Numbered from the stretch's first letter, positions 38,542-48,928 are shown. The stretch: 64,000 nucleotides of DNA from Domibacillus aminovorans (GCF_001643235.1 NZ_LQWY01000005.1:1-64000); one strand, 5' to 3'. Numbers and translations: made by a program. The notes: generated by a model not told the origin, from the sequence alone.

Positions 38542-39963
38542 ATGAATAATATAAACTGGATGGGCGAAATACTGGAGCGGCGCGATGAATTTATAGCTGA
38601 TCTTCAGAAACTCATTCAAATTCCAAGTGTTAAAACCGAACAGGGGACAAAAGAAGCACCATTTGGAACTCACGTAAAAGAGGCACTCGATTATATGCTT
38701 TCACTTGGTGAAAAAGATGGATTCACAATAAAAAATACAGGAAATGTGGCTGGACACCTAGAAATAGGCTCAGGAGACGGACTTATTGGGGTATTATGCC
38801 ACGTGGATGTTGTACCGGCAGGGGACGGCTGGACGCATGAACCGTTTGGTGGAGAACTCGAATCGGGTAAATTATTTGGCAGGGGAGCGATTGACGATAA
38901 AGGACCAACAATGGCAGCCTATTACGCGATGAAAATTGTAAAAGAACTTGGCATCCCACTAGAAAAAAGGGTACGGATGATTATTGGCACCGATGAAGAA
39001 AGTGACTGGCAATGTGTCGAGCGTTATTTTGAAACGGAAGAAATGCCGGATATTGGATTTGCTCCAGATGCTGATTTTCCAATTATTTTTGCGGAAAAAG
39101 GAATTGCTGATGTCCAGATCAAGCTCTCATTGCCAGCGCCGGATGAGGCGGCTGTTGCGATGATAGCATTTGAAAGTGGAGAAAGGTATAATATGGTACC
39201 TGATTTTGCTCGTGCATCTTTATTAATCGATCAAAATCATACACTTTTTTTACAAAACTACACAGAATATATAAATGAGTCCAATTTTGAAGGCAATTAT
39301 CACATTGAAAACGGTGCTGTTGTTCTAGAAATGAAAGGAACATCTGCACACGCAATGGAGCCAGATTTCGGACAAAATGCGGCGCTCATGTTAGCTAGAT
39401 TTTTGAGCAATCAGCGTCTTGATACAGCATCTATCGCTTATATTGATTTTATGATACGTTATTTCGATGGTGACACGCGCGGACGGGCATTAGGGATTGC
39501 GGCGACGGATCTTGAAATGGGTGACGTAACTGTGAATGCAGCGATTTTTCGTTATGAAAAAGGGAAGTCTGCTCAAATTGGCGTAAATGTGCGCTATCCG
39601 GCATCGTTTTCGTTTAATGAAGAAATACAAAAGCTGAAAAAGAGGATTCAAAAAGAAAAAGCGGAATTGTCTGTTATATCGAATAGTGAACCTCATTATG
39701 TGCAACCGGATGATCCACTTATTGAAACATTGAAGCGTGTATATGAAGAAGAGACAGGCAAAAAAGCAGATCTGCTGTCAATCGGTGGCGGGACGTATGC
39801 ACGCGCTTTGAAAACAGGTGTTGCATTCGGTGCACTGTTCCCGGGACGTCCAGATGTCGCACATCAAAAAGATGAATATGCTTTTGTTGGAGACTTATTT
39901 CAAGCTGCGGCGATTTATGCACGGACAATAGTGGAACTGGCGGGCAAGAATGAGAAAGAATGA
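38542..39963 (+). CDS. pepV: dipeptidase PepV
   Basis: PepV is a cytoplasmic zinc peptidase (M20) cleaving dipeptides. The 473 residues hold metal ligands in LCHVDVVPAGDGW, GRGAIDDKGPT and GTDEESDW, plus the large inserted lid domain (about 185-380) and a C-terminal histidine in RPDVAHQKDE. AAGGAGG precedes the ATG. It is convergent with the cysK paralogue. Confidence 0.94.
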   Translation: MNNINWMGEILERRDEFIADLQKLIQIPSVKTEQGTKEAPFGTHVKEALDYMLSLGEKDGFTIKNTGNVAGHLEIGSGDGLIGVLCHVDVVPAGDGWTHEPFGGELESGKLFGRGAIDDKGPTMAAYYAMKIVKELGIPLEKRVRMIIGTDEESDWQCVERYFETEEMPDIGFAPDADFPIIFAEKGIADVQIKLSLPAPDEAAVAMIAFESGERYNMVPDFARASLLIDQNHTLFLQNYTEYINESNFEGNYHIENGAVVLEMKGTSAHAMEPDFGQNAALMLARFLSNQRLDTASIAYIDFMIRYFDGDTRGRALGIAATDLEMGDVTVNAAIFRYEKGKSAQIGVNVRYPASFSFNEEIQKLKKRIQKEKAELSVISNSEPHYVQPDDPLIETLKRVYEEETGKKADLLSIGGGTYARALKTGVAFGALFPGRPDVAHQKDEYAFVGDLFQAAAIYARTIVELAGKNEKE

Positions 39964-39971
39964 CGTATATT

Positions 39972-40002
39972 AAAAGAGCCCCCCTTTCTATTCAAAGGGG
40001 GA
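39972..40002. terminator. bidirectional terminator between pepV and the cysK paralogue
   Basis: CCCCCTTT / AAAGGGGG hairpin with a six-base loop. The T tract is weak on the plus side. Confidence 0.6.
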
Positions 40003-40011
40003 TCCATCTTA

Positions 40012-40944
40012 TTATTTATATTGAAAAACGTCTGTTGATAAGTATCGTTCACCGGTATCAGGTGCAATACAGATAACGATATCGTCTTTCGATAATGTTT
40101 TCGCCACTTCGATCGCTGCAAAACAAGTAGCACCTCCGGAAGGGCCGACTAAAATGCCTTCCTCTGCGGCTAAGCGGCGTGTAATAGTATAGGCGTCATC
40201 ATCTTCAATTTTAAAAATGGAGTCGTACACATCGATGTTTAGGGTTTTCGGAATGAAGCCAGGGCTCGTGCCGATGAGTTTATGTTTGCCCGGCTGGCCG
40301 CCTGATAATACAGGAGATCCCGCTGGCTCAACGACGTGTACCGTCAAATTGGGATACACTTTCTTTAACTCTTCACCTGTACCTGTAATGGTGCCACCTG
40401 TTCCGGAGCTGGCAATAAATGAGGCGAAGTTCTTCCCAATTTGATCAACTGCATCGATAATTTCAGCTGATGTTGTGCCGCGGTGGGCATCTGGATTTGC
40501 GGGATTATCAAATTGCATTGGAATATAACTGCCGGGAATTTCTTTTGCCAGTTCAATTGCTTTTTGGATCGACCCCATCATTTTTTTATCGCCTGGTGTT
40601 AACACGACTTCGGCGCCGTACGCTTTTAAAATATTGATACGCTCTTTCGTCATTGTATCGGGCATAACGAGAATCGTTTTGTAACCCCGGGCTGCGGCAT
40701 TCATCGCAATGCCAATACCAGTGTTGCCGCTTGTTGGTTCGATAATGGTCGCACCAGGTGTCAGTTTTCCTGATTTTTCCGCTTCAATTATCATATTATA
40801 AGCGGCACGGTCTTTCACGCTTTTACTCGGGTTATAAAATTCTAATTTTACGTATACGTCCGCTCCATGTTTAGGCGACAGACGCTGCAATTTGACGACA
40901 GGCGTGTCGCCAATCAAATTTGCGATATTATGAACCACTTTCAT
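40012..40944 (-). CDS. cysteine synthase family protein (CysK paralogue, YtkP-like)
   Basis: A 310-residue PLP enzyme of the O-acetylserine sulfhydrylase family. The PLP lysine is in NPSKSVKDRAAYN (about 44), the substrate loop is TSGNTG and the phosphate loop is SSGTGGTITG. Position next to pepV suggests the YtkP paralogue rather than the main CysK, and the first-choice substrate is not certain. GAAAGGATGAC precedes ATG 40944. Confidence 0.88.
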   Translation of the reverse strand: MKVVHNIANLIGDTPVVKLQRLSPKHGADVYVKLEFYNPSKSVKDRAAYNMIIEAEKSGKLTPGATIIEPTSGNTGIGIAMNAAARGYKTILVMPDTMTKERINILKAYGAEVVLTPGDKKMMGSIQKAIELAKEIPGSYIPMQFDNPANPDAHRGTTSAEIIDAVDQIGKNFASFIASSGTGGTITGTGEELKKVYPNLTVHVVEPAGSPVLSGGQPGKHKLIGTSPGFIPKTLNIDVYDSIFKIEDDDAYTITRRLAAEEGILVGPSGGATCFAAIEVAKTLSKDDIVICIAPDTGERYLSTDVFQYK

Positions 40945-41079
40945 TAAAAAGTCATCCTTTCTATACCTTTTATTAAATCACATCATTCAAATAAATCCAA
41001 TCCATACACAATGATTTAAAAAACATAATAAATGATATATACTTTTTTGTTAAACTAAAGATAAACTCAGGGGGAGAAA

Positions 41080-41628
41080 ATGAAACCGCATTATTTTTTC
41101 GCGATTGTAATACCCGATGATATGAAAAAGGCTATTTTTCATGAAATGAAGCAGCATCAATTACCATTTAAAAAATTTACACATCCAGAAGATTATCATA
41201 TTACACTGGCGTTTATCGGTGATTCAGAAGAAAGGTTACTTGAAGAAGTATGCGCCCAGCTGGAAGAATCGTTAAAAGAGACGCATTCATTTCCACTAAG
41301 GCTCACTTCTTTTTATACATTTGGTCTGCCAGCATCCCCACGTATTTTCTGGATAGGCACGGACGAACCAAGAGAATTGTACCAATTGCAGTCGATTACT
41401 GTGAATGTTTGCACAAAAGCGGGATTCAAACTTGATGAAAGACCATACCGTCCTCATTTGACAACGGCGAGAAAGTGGAAGGGGGATAAACCATATAAAC
41501 CTGTTGTTGCACCTAAGTGGAATAATATTACAATAAATGAAGTGGCGTTGTATGAAACAAATCGTTTAGAAGATCCTAAATATACGAAAAAATGGTCATA
41601 CTTGTTAAACGAAACGAGAGAGGACTAA
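41080..41628 (+). CDS. thpR: RNA 2',3'-cyclic phosphodiesterase
   Basis: A 182-residue 2H phosphoesterase of the LigT/ThpR family. The two catalytic HxT motifs are visible: YHITLAFIG near residue 41 and RPHLTTARKW near 127. B. subtilis YtlP is the homologue. A strong GGGGGAG precedes the ATG. It is followed four bases later by ytlQ, forming an operon that runs to amyX. Confidence 0.92.
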   Translation: MKPHYFFAIVIPDDMKKAIFHEMKQHQLPFKKFTHPEDYHITLAFIGDSEERLLEEVCAQLEESLKETHSFPLRLTSFYTFGLPASPRIFWIGTDEPRELYQLQSITVNVCTKAGFKLDERPYRPHLTTARKWKGDKPYKPVVAPKWNNITINEVALYETNRLEDPKYTKKWSYLLNETRED

Positions 41629-41632
41629 TCTC

Positions 41633-42592
41633 ATGGCGCAGTTAATTAAATTACAAAATTACATATCCCGTTATGAAAATGATTTGTTTCATTATCCAGC
41701 TCGCTATGTCCGTTTGAAAAAACAGGAATGGAGAAGGTTTCAAGAGAAATGGGCGCATCATCAAGCGGTATCATTCATAGAGCCTATTCAATTAGAAGAT
41801 GACTGGATGATTGAACCGGAAAAAGAACGAACTGGTTTTTTTCGTTCATTCTTTTCAAAAAAAGAGTGTCAACTATCGGAGGAAGAATCGATTCAAAAAG
41901 CGGAAGATACACCGATTTTTTCTATTAATGAGACAGAATCGACATTTTTACACACAGAAGAGGATGCGAAGAAGCTATTCGTTGAAAAAATGTATCAATT
42001 TCAGGTGAAATGGGCGAGTTCGACGCTGCTTCATAAATCACCTCTTGATCATAAATACTACGTTGATGAACGGTTGAAATTTTTATTGCAGCGTCTGCCA
42101 GATACATTTCTCGTCTTTTACGAACCCGTTTTACGTTTTCAAAAAGCAACTGTTGAACTTGATATCGTCATCATGACGCCGATTGAAGTGTGGTGTCTTA
42201 CTTTTTTAGAAGAACAAAATGATGCCGTTTTTTCAGGAACTGCGGAGCGCTTCTGGACAAAACGATACGGCGAGGCCGAATCAAAGCTGCTTAGCCCGGT
42301 CGTATCGCTGTCGAGAACAGAAACGCTCGTCAACAAGCTTTTGCGATATGAACAGATTGATCTTCCGGTTCGAAAGGCGATTTTATCCCGCAATGGCTAT
42401 ATTGATTATCCCAGCGCGCCGGCAGGTATTGACTACATTGATAAACGTGCGTTTGACACTTGGTTTCACTATATGAGAAAGGTGTCATCGCCACTTAAGA
42501 TGATTCAGCTAAAAGCCGCTAAAGCATTGCTGGATCATGCAGACACGATCAGCATCCGCCGCCCAGAATGGGAAGAGGAGGAATCAAAATGA
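41633..42592 (+). CDS. ytlQ: NERD-like conserved protein YtlQ
   Basis: A 319-residue protein. The C-terminal half carries ELDIVIMTPIEVWCLTFLEE, which looks like a nuclease-related (NERD) core with a conserved acidic residue. The N-terminal half is charged and poorly conserved. It has no signal peptide. Function is unknown. The end overlaps the amyX start by four bases. Confidence 0.7.
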   Translation: MAQLIKLQNYISRYENDLFHYPARYVRLKKQEWRRFQEKWAHHQAVSFIEPIQLEDDWMIEPEKERTGFFRSFFSKKECQLSEEESIQKAEDTPIFSINETESTFLHTEEDAKKLFVEKMYQFQVKWASSTLLHKSPLDHKYYVDERLKFLLQRLPDTFLVFYEPVLRFQKATVELDIVIMTPIEVWCLTFLEEQNDAVFSGTAERFWTKRYGEAESKLLSPVVSLSRTETLVNKLLRYEQIDLPVRKAILSRNGYIDYPSAPAGIDYIDKRAFDTWFHYMRKVSSPLKMIQLKAAKALLDHADTISIRRPEWEEEESK

Positions 42593-44724
42593 TGAACACC
42601 CGTCCATTTAATGCGTATTTAGATAAATTAAATGAAGTGACCATTTTGTTACCTAAGCACTACTACGATGGAAAGTCTGCTTTTTTCTATATCGAAAGTG
42701 GGCATGACGTGACAAAAATGACGATTGTGGAAAAGCAGGAATTTGAGATGATGGTGAAATATGTTTGCCACATATCCGAGACTCCGGATTTTGGGTCCGA
42801 GCATATTATTCTCGATGAACGGTTGATGCGGACTGATTTGCAAATGGGATCTGTCATTCGAACAGAAGAGTTTGATCATTTATTTTATTACGATGGTGAG
42901 CTCGGGGCGATGTATAGTCCGGAAAAAACAAACTTTCGCGTATGGGCGCCAACGGCCACAGAAGCATTCGTGAAGTTTAAAGAACGATCTGACAGTCCGC
43001 TTCGCTACATTACGATGAAGCGAGGACCCCGCGGTACATTTGAAGCCACATTGCCTGAACAGGCAGAAGGTTATTATTACCAGTATCAAGTGCGTATTAA
43101 TAATATTTGGCATGAAGCGGTAGACCCGTATGCGAAAATGGTGTCTGTCCATAGTGAATGGGCGCGTATTGTTGATGAAAATCATATGCATGTCCCACAA
43201 AACAAATTGCCACCGTTTTCATCACCGCTCGATGCGGTTATTTATGAAGCATCTATTCGGGATTTATCTGTTCAGCCAGAAAGCGGCATTAAACAGCGTG
43301 GAAAGTACCTTGGTTTAACGGAAGAAGGAACGCAAAGTCCGGACGGACAGCCGACAGGACTGGATTATGTAGCATCGCTCGGCGTGACACATATTGAATT
43401 TTTACCTTTTTTTGATTTTTTCGGTGTTTCGGATGTTGATGCATCTGTCAACTATAATTGGGGATACAACCCGCTTTATTTCAATGTTCCTGAGGGCAGT
43501 TTCAGTACGAATGCCGCTGATTTATATGCTCGTACAGTGGAACTGAAGAGGATGATTGAAGCGCTTCATAAAAAAGAACTACGCGTCATTATGGATGTTG
43601 TCTACAATCATGTATTTATTCGTGAAACGTCTTCATTTGAACGGCTTGTTCCTGGTTATTATTTCAGGCAAGGGCCAGATGGTATGCCGTCAAACGGATC
43701 AGGATGCGGCAATGATTTTGCATCGGAGCGGAAAATGGCGAGGAAATTCATTCTCGATTCGCTTGAATACTGGTTAACGGCGTACAATCTTGATGGATTC
43801 CGATTTGATTTAATGGGACTGATCGACGTGGAAACGATGCAGGAAGCGGTAAAGCGGGTACGTGCAAAGAAACCCGATGCGGTCATTCTCGGAGAAGGAT
43901 GGGATTTAAACACAGCGCTTTCAGCAGAGAAAAAAGCAACGATTCAAAATGAACAGCAGCTGCCGGGCACGGCCTTTTTTAATGATCGGTTTCGAGATTC
44001 TATTAAAGGAAGCACGTTTCAATTATTTGAACCGGGCTTTGCTTTTGGGAATAGACAATTGATGGATCATGCCTTTGCGGCGTATACAGCAAATGTAGGG
44101 TGTGCAGGTATAGACCGTCTATTTCATTCACCCGCACAATCGGTGAATTATGTGGAATGCCATGATAATTATACACTTTGGGATAAACTTGAAGCTTGTT
44201 TTCCGGGAGATACTTTGCAAAATAAACGAAAACACCGGCTCGCAACCGCATTTGTCTTATTGTCGCAAGGTATTCCATTTTTACACGCTGGACAGGAATT
44301 TTGCCGGACGAAGCACGGTGTCGAAAATAGCTACACGAGTTCTGATATAATTAATCAAATCGACTGGCGCCGACGCGGGGAATATATTGATCAAGTGGAG
44401 TACGTGAAAGGTTTAATCAAGCTCCGTAAATCACACGGTGCATGGCGGATGCGGACAGAAGAAGAGATTTGTCATCATATTGTGAGATGGCCATCAAATG
44501 TCGATACATTGTCGATCTGGTTAAAAGATGTCGGCTTCTATGGTGCATGGCACGATATACTGCTATCATTCAACACCGGTGCCTCCATCTCGAGCTTCAT
44601 TCTTCCAGAAGGCGACCCATGGGATCAAATTGTATCCGGTTCAATTGTTGGTACTACACCAGTTGCAAAAGGGCTTGTAACCGGCTATATAGACGGATTT
44701 AGCTGTGCAGTCTTTGTTCGGTAG
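42589..44724 (+). CDS. amyX: type I pullulanase
   Basis: AmyX hydrolyses alpha-1,6 branch points of pullulan, glycogen and limit dextrins. The 711 residues include an N-terminal domain, a CBM48 module (about 110-200) and a GH13 barrel with the pullulanase signature YNWGYNP, DVVYNH, GFRFDLMGL (nucleophile), ILGEGWD (acid/base) and ECHDNYTLW. There is no signal peptide, so it is intracellular and can complement glgP in glycogen breakdown. GAGGAGG is seven bases before ATG 42589. Confidence 0.96.
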   Translation: MMNTRPFNAYLDKLNEVTILLPKHYYDGKSAFFYIESGHDVTKMTIVEKQEFEMMVKYVCHISETPDFGSEHIILDERLMRTDLQMGSVIRTEEFDHLFYYDGELGAMYSPEKTNFRVWAPTATEAFVKFKERSDSPLRYITMKRGPRGTFEATLPEQAEGYYYQYQVRINNIWHEAVDPYAKMVSVHSEWARIVDENHMHVPQNKLPPFSSPLDAVIYEASIRDLSVQPESGIKQRGKYLGLTEEGTQSPDGQPTGLDYVASLGVTHIEFLPFFDFFGVSDVDASVNYNWGYNPLYFNVPEGSFSTNAADLYARTVELKRMIEALHKKELRVIMDVVYNHVFIRETSSFERLVPGYYFRQGPDGMPSNGSGCGNDFASERKMARKFILDSLEYWLTAYNLDGFRFDLMGLIDVETMQEAVKRVRAKKPDAVILGEGWDLNTALSAEKKATIQNEQQLPGTAFFNDRFRDSIKGSTFQLFEPGFAFGNRQLMDHAFAAYTANVGCAGIDRLFHSPAQSVNYVECHDNYTLWDKLEACFPGDTLQNKRKHRLATAFVLLSQGIPFLHAGQEFCRTKHGVENSYTSSDIINQIDWRRRGEYIDQVEYVKGLIKLRKSHGAWRMRTEEEICHHIVRWPSNVDTLSIWLKDVGFYGAWHDILLSFNTGASISSFILPEGDPWDQIVSGSIVGTTPVAKGLVTGYIDGFSCAVFVR

Positions 44725-44805
44725 CTTTGTCTTGAAATGAACTGGTGGAAAGCGCGTATTCGTGATACAATACTTCAGACAATAAAGAGTACGATATTAT
44801 AAATT

Positions 44806-44848
44806 AAAAAGACAGTAATTGTTTTTCAAAGCGGCTGCTGTCTTTTTC
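44806..44848 (+). terminator. terminator of thpR-ytlQ-amyX
   Basis: AAAAAGACAG / CTGTCTTTTT with a long loop containing a smaller pairing. Confidence 0.75.
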
Positions 44849-44868
44849 TGTGAAACAGGTGAGGCATT

Positions 44869-45696
44869 GTGGAACACTTTCTTGGTGGAGACTGGGAGAT
44901 AACACCAGCAGGCGGCATAACCGGAAAAGCATTTTTTGCAAGACAGGGAGGACAAGAGCTGTTTTTAAAACGGAACTCATCTCCTTTTCTTGCTATGCTC
45001 TCGGCTGAAGGAGTCGTTCCGAAACTCGTCTGGACGAAGCGGCTTGAAAATGGGGATGTTATCTCAGCGCAGCATTGGATGAATGGTCGAGAGCTTACGC
45101 CGGAAGAAATGAAATTCGACCGTGTCGCAAAACTAATGGGAAAAATTCATTCTTCAGACCCGCTATTGTCCATGCTGAAGCGGCTTGGTAAAAAGCCTTT
45201 TTGGCCATCAATGATGCTCGATGAAGTTCATGCGACAATCGACGTGATGTATACGCACCCTGAAGTGGCAGCAGCAGTCCGATTCCTCGAAACACAGCTT
45301 CCATCAGTGCCGGAATCCCAGCTTGTCGTCTGTCATGGTGATGTAAATCATCACAACTGGCTTTTGTCTGATGAGGATGAACTGTTTTTAATCGATTGGG
45401 ATGGAGCGATGATTGCCGATCCGGCAATTGACCTCGGTACCCTGCTGTTTGGCTACGTTGAACGGGAAAAATGGACAAGCTGGCTCACGCAGTATGGTAT
45501 CAGATTAACACCGTCTTTTTTTCGGCGGATGAAATGGTATGCGACCGCGCAACTGTTATTGTCGATTGAATGGGATGGTGAAAAAGGCCGCTTCCACGAC
45601 ATGAACAAAAGCATTGCTGCGTTGCATCGGTTAATGATTGAAGAGAAGAATTTATACGGAAATGGAGAGACGAGGCACGATGCGTTTAAGAAATAA
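44869..45696 (+). CDS. ytmP: phosphotransferase family protein YtmP
   Basis: A 275-residue kinase of the APH/choline kinase fold. The catalytic loop is [13 protein letters not shown] (Asp about 162) and the metal site [15 protein letters not shown]. Substrate lysine LFLKRN lies near residue 36. The substrate is unknown; thiamine or aminoglycoside kinase labels would go beyond the evidence. It starts GTG after AGGTGAGG and overlaps trmB by 17 bases. Confidence 0.85.
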   Translation: MEHFLGGDWEITPAGGITGKAFFARQGGQELFLKRNSSPFLAMLSAEGVVPKLVWTKRLENGDVISAQHWMNGRELTPEEMKFDRVAKLMGKIHSSDPLLSMLKRLGKKPFWPSMMLDEVHATIDVMYTHPEVAAAVRFLETQLPSVPESQLVVCHGDVNHHNWLLSDEDELFLIDWDGAMIADPAIDLGTLLFGYVEREKWTSWLTQYGIRLTPSFFRRMKWYATAQLLLSIEWDGEKGRFHDMNKSIAALHRLMIEEKNLYGNGETRHDAFKK

Positions 45697-46327
45697 ACCG
45701 TGGGCACGTGAGAAAATCGATGCTCATCCGCAGTACATTATTCCAGAATCGTCCAATGTGAAAGGACACTGGCATGACATTTTCGGCAACAATAATCCGA
45801 TTCATATTGAAGTTGGCACAGGGAAAGGCCAATTTGTGACCGGTATGGCGAAACAAAATCCAGACATTAATTACATCGGCATTGAACTGTATGAAAGTGT
45901 CATTGTCTCTGCACTAGATTTATTAATGGAAGCAGAGGTACCGAATTTGAAATTATTAAATGTCGATGGTTCTGATCTTTTGAATTATTTTGAAAAAGGG
46001 GAAGTAAAGCAAGTGTACTTAAACTTCTCCGACCCGTGGCCAAAAACGCGCCATACGAAGCGTCGTTTAACGTATAAATCATTTTTAAACCTGTATGAAG
46101 AACTCATGCCAGAAGGCGGCGAAGTGCATTTCAAAACGGATAATCAAGGCCTTTTTGAATATTCACTGAAGAGTTTTTCAGAATACGGTATGATGCTTAA
46201 ATATGTCAGTCTAGATTTACACAACAGTGAGTTTGAAGGCAATGTGATGACGGAATATGAAGAAAAATTTTCAGCAAAAGGCCAGCGTATTTACCGGTCA
46301 GAAGCGAAATTTCAGCCGCGCCTATAA
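45680..46327 (+). CDS. trmB: tRNA (guanine-N7-)-methyltransferase
   Basis: TrmB methylates G46 of tRNA to m7G. The 215 residues hold the SAM loop [16 protein letters not shown] and the family motif [16 protein letters not shown]. The length is normal. ATG 45680 follows a GGAGAGACGAGG stretch inside the ytmP end. It is followed directly by a repeat element. Confidence 0.96.
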   Translation: MRLRNKPWAREKIDAHPQYIIPESSNVKGHWHDIFGNNNPIHIEVGTGKGQFVTGMAKQNPDINYIGIELYESVIVSALDLLMEAEVPNLKLLNVDGSDLLNYFEKGEVKQVYLNFSDPWPKTRHTKRRLTYKSFLNLYEELMPEGGEVHFKTDNQGLFEYSLKSFSEYGMMLKYVSLDLHNSEFEGNVMTEYEEKFSAKGQRIYRSEAKFQPRL

Positions 46328-46530
46328 AGTGAAACTTCATTCAATGGGGGCTTTATTCCCGCTGAATAAGGAGGAACACAGGTGAAAAGCGCCGCGTCCT
46401 GCAGCAATACTTGAGTGACCAGGCTCAGCCGGTCCAAACTAATCGGGCTTTTACGGGCAGTTGATCGCCAAGTGGAGCCTTCTTTTCATAGTCTTGAAGT
46501 AGAGGTCTTATTGTCCGTTACTACGGGATA
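46328..46530 (+). repeat. structured dispersed repeat after trmB
   Basis: Starts AAAGTGAAACTTCATTCAA. A first hairpin pairs ATTCAATGGGGG with CCCGCTGAAT. Then ACGGGCAGT (46453-46461) pairs with ATTGTCCGT (46510-46518) over nine base pairs, two of them G-U. It ends in ACGGGATAAA. The 5' head and 3' tail recur at 19351-19492. From memory, related sequences are common between genes in Bacillus. It also contains AAGGAGG followed by a ten-codon frame from GTG 46382 (MKSAASCSNT), which may be chance. Confidence 0.6.
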
Positions 46531-46568
46531 AAAAAGCTCAAACGGTGATGACCGTTTGAGCTTTTTTA
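46530..46568. terminator. bidirectional terminator after the repeat
   Basis: AAAAAAGCTCAAACGGT / ACCGTTTGAGCTTTTTT, serving trmB from one side and ytzB from the other. Confidence 0.93.
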
Positions 46569-46570
46569 TA

Positions 46571-46894
46571 TTAATGAATGGAATGTACGTTTAAAAGTGT
46601 ACCTGTTTTTGCATCAGCTGCAAATTCAAATTGTTCATTGCTAGTTTTACCTTGACGGGAAATACCGCCTTTATACACTAAAACCTGAAAACCATTATGT
46701 GTGTAATCTTCCGGTTTCATTTGAATCCATGAGCCGTTGATCGGACCTTGCTGTTTAAATGTTTCTTTAATTTGTTTCAAGACTTTCTCAGGCGGCGCAT
46801 TCTTCGACTCGGACGTTTGTTTTTGAATTAAAACGGTTGCGGCTGCTCCAGCGGCCACACCGATCAAAAAAGCTGTACGATCACACTTTATCAT
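46571..46894 (-). CDS. ytzB: YtzB-like PepSY-domain protein
   Basis: A 107-residue protein. An N-terminal hydrophobic helix (residues 8-23, [16 protein letters not shown]) anchors it in the membrane. A small PepSY-like alpha/beta domain follows, with the late [19 protein letters not shown] strand pair. Role unknown; PepSY domains often inhibit proteases. GGGGGGA precedes ATG 46894. It is divergent from ytoP. Confidence 0.75.
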   Translation of the reverse strand: MIKCDRTAFLIGVAAGAAATVLIQKQTSESKNAPPEKVLKQIKETFKQQGPINGSWIQMKPEDYTHNGFQVLVYKGGISRQGKTSNEQFEFAADAKTGTLLNVHSIH

Positions 46895-47039
46895 GTTTTA
46901 TCCCCCCTGTCTCTCCATTTGTATACTTCTAAAGTATACAGGATTTCATCATTACGGAAAACTAAAAGGCGCTTCATTCCAAATTGAGGACCATTTCCGG
47001 TATAATGAACGAAAAAGACGTGCCGGGAGGAGATCGATC

Positions 47040-48110
47040 ATGAAACAGGAAACGAAAGATATGTTTAAAACTTTAACAGAATTGCCGGGTGCACCAGGAA
47101 ATGAGCATGCAGTACGTGCATTTATGAAGAAAGAAATGGAGCCATATGCAGACTCGATTATTCAAGACGGGCTCGGCAGCCTGTTCGGCGTAAAAGAAGG
47201 AGATGAAAATGGGCCGCATGTGATGGTAGCGGGTCATATGGATGAAGTTGCTTTTATGGTGATCGCTATTACCGATAACGGGATGATTCGTTTTCAAACG
47301 CTTGGCGGCTGGTGGGGCCAGACGATGCTCGCTCAGCGCGTTCACATTTTTACGAAAAAAGGGCCAGTAGAAGGTGTTATTTCATCGACACCACCGCATT
47401 TGCTGACAGAAGATCAGCGCAATAAACCGATGCAAATTAAAAATATGCAAATTGATATCGGTGCAGATGATAAAGCGGACGCTGAAGCGATTGGTATTAA
47501 GCCAGGTCAGTCTATCTTGCCTGTATCCGCCTTTACACGACTCGCTAACCCGAAGAAAATCATGGCAAAAGCATGGGATAATCGATATGGATGTGGGCTT
47601 GCGATTGAGCTTTTAAAAGAATTACATGGAAAAACTGTGCCGAACATGCTTTATTCAGGTGCGACTGTACAGGAAGAAGTTGGCTTGCGCGGTGCACAAA
47701 CAGCTGCACACTTAATTAATCCTGATATATTTTTTGCACTTGATGCGAGTCCAGCGAACGATACAACCGGCGATAAAAATGAATTTGGCCAGCTTGGCAA
47801 AGGAGTATTGCTGCGCATTCTTGACGGAACGATGGTGACGCATAGCGGCATGAGAGAGTTTGTTCTTGATACAGCCGAATCTAATAGTATTCCATATCAA
47901 TATTTCGTCTCACCGGGTGGAACGGATGCCGGCCGCGTTCATACGACAGGAAACGGCGTACCGAGTGCAGTAATAGGCATTTGTTCCCGATATATTCATA
48001 CGCATTCATCGATTATTCATACGGATGATTATGATGCGGCGAAAGAACTGCTCGTGAAACTTATCACAACACTAGATAAGACGACGGTTGATACGATTAA
48101 AAATAGCTGA
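47040..48110 (+). CDS. ytoP: M42-family aminopeptidase YtoP
   Basis: A 356-residue metallopeptidase of the glutamyl/deblocking aminopeptidase family that forms large tetrahedral particles. Metal ligands are in [35 protein letters not shown] (catalytic Glu pair), ALDAS and the late [13 protein letters not shown] 47040 follows GGGAGGAG; the longer upstream frame is not coding. ytpQ follows after 17 bases. Confidence 0.93.
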   Translation: MKQETKDMFKTLTELPGAPGNEHAVRAFMKKEMEPYADSIIQDGLGSLFGVKEGDENGPHVMVAGHMDEVAFMVIAITDNGMIRFQTLGGWWGQTMLAQRVHIFTKKGPVEGVISSTPPHLLTEDQRNKPMQIKNMQIDIGADDKADAEAIGIKPGQSILPVSAFTRLANPKKIMAKAWDNRYGCGLAIELLKELHGKTVPNMLYSGATVQEEVGLRGAQTAAHLINPDIFFALDASPANDTTGDKNEFGQLGKGVLLRILDGTMVTHSGMREFVLDTAESNSIPYQYFVSPGGTDAGRVHTTGNGVPSAVIGICSRYIHTHSSIIHTDDYDAAKELLVKLITTLDKTTVDTIKNS

Positions 48111-48127
48111 AAGAAGGAATTACGTAT

Positions 48128-48928
48128 ATGCAAACAAATAAATTGAGAAAAAAGCTGGAAGAAGAATTAAAGAGGGACAACCGGAGGATCGTGTTTGATC
48201 GTGAAAAAGAAGAAATGCGTTTTGAAAATAGTGATACAAAAAAAGGTGTAACGGTTACGCTTGGCGGTATCCTCGCTAAATTTGAAGGAAATGTAGAAAA
48301 AGCAGCGGAAGAAACGATTTATTATGTAAATGAAGCATTAAATGCATTTGACGGTTCTGGAAAAAAGGAAGAGAAAGAGAAACGTATCTATCCGGTTATT
48401 CGCGCGGCCTCGTTTACGAAAGAAGCAGAAGAAGGCGTACCACTTTTTTACGATGATCATACAGCGGAAACACGTATTTATTATGCTGTCGATCTCGGCA
48501 CAACGTACCGGCTTATTGACGAAAAACTGATGACAAAGGAAAAATGGACAGCGGAGCAAATTCGGGAAATTGCTCGATTCAATCTGCGCTCACTTCCGCT
48601 AGAAATGAAGCAGGACACGGTTGCTGGCAACGTCTTTTATTTCTTGAATTCAAATGATGGCTACGATTCAAGCCGTATTTTAAACGATCGATTTTTAAAA
48701 GAGATGAGTGAAAAGATGGAGGGAGATATGACCGTGTCTGTTCCTCATGGCGATGTGCTTATTATCGGGGATATTCGCAATGTGACGGGTTATGATATTC
48801 TCGCTCAGATGGCGATGAGCTTTTTCGCTGCAGGACGCGTTCCGATTACGGCTCTTTCGTTCATTTATGAAGATGGCCATCTTGAACCGATTTTTATTAT
48901 GGCACAAAATCGTCCGCAAAAAGACTGA
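48128..48928 (+). CDS. ytpQ: DUF1444 family protein YtpQ
   Basis: A 266-residue cytoplasmic protein of the DUF1444/YtpQ family. Recognisable features are YPVIRAASF, LGTTYRLIDE, FNLRSLPLEMKQDTVAGNVF and DVLIIGDIRNVTGYDILAQM. Function unknown. In B. subtilis, as I recall, ytpP (thioredoxin-like) lies before it and ytpR (tRNA-binding domain) after it; neither is present here. GAAGGAATT precedes the ATG. Confidence 0.88.
   Translation: MQTNKLRKKLEEELKRDNRRIVFDREKEEMRFENSDTKKGVTVTLGGILAKFEGNVEKAAEETIYYVNEALNAFDGSGKKEEKEKRIYPVIRAASFTKEAEEGVPLFYDDHTAETRIYYAVDLGTTYRLIDEKLMTKEKWTAEQIREIARFNLRSLPLEMKQDTVAGNVFYFLNSNDGYDSSRILNDRFLKEMSEKMEGDMTVSVPHGDVLIIGDIRNVTGYDILAQMAMSFFAAGRVPITALSFIYEDGHLEPIFIMAQNRPQKD

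Noticed and set aside
46893-47039. N-terminal extension of YtoP by about 49 residues.
   Set aside because: It covers the region upstream of the SD and overlaps the ytzB start on the other strand. M42 peptidases begin near [12 protein letters not shown].
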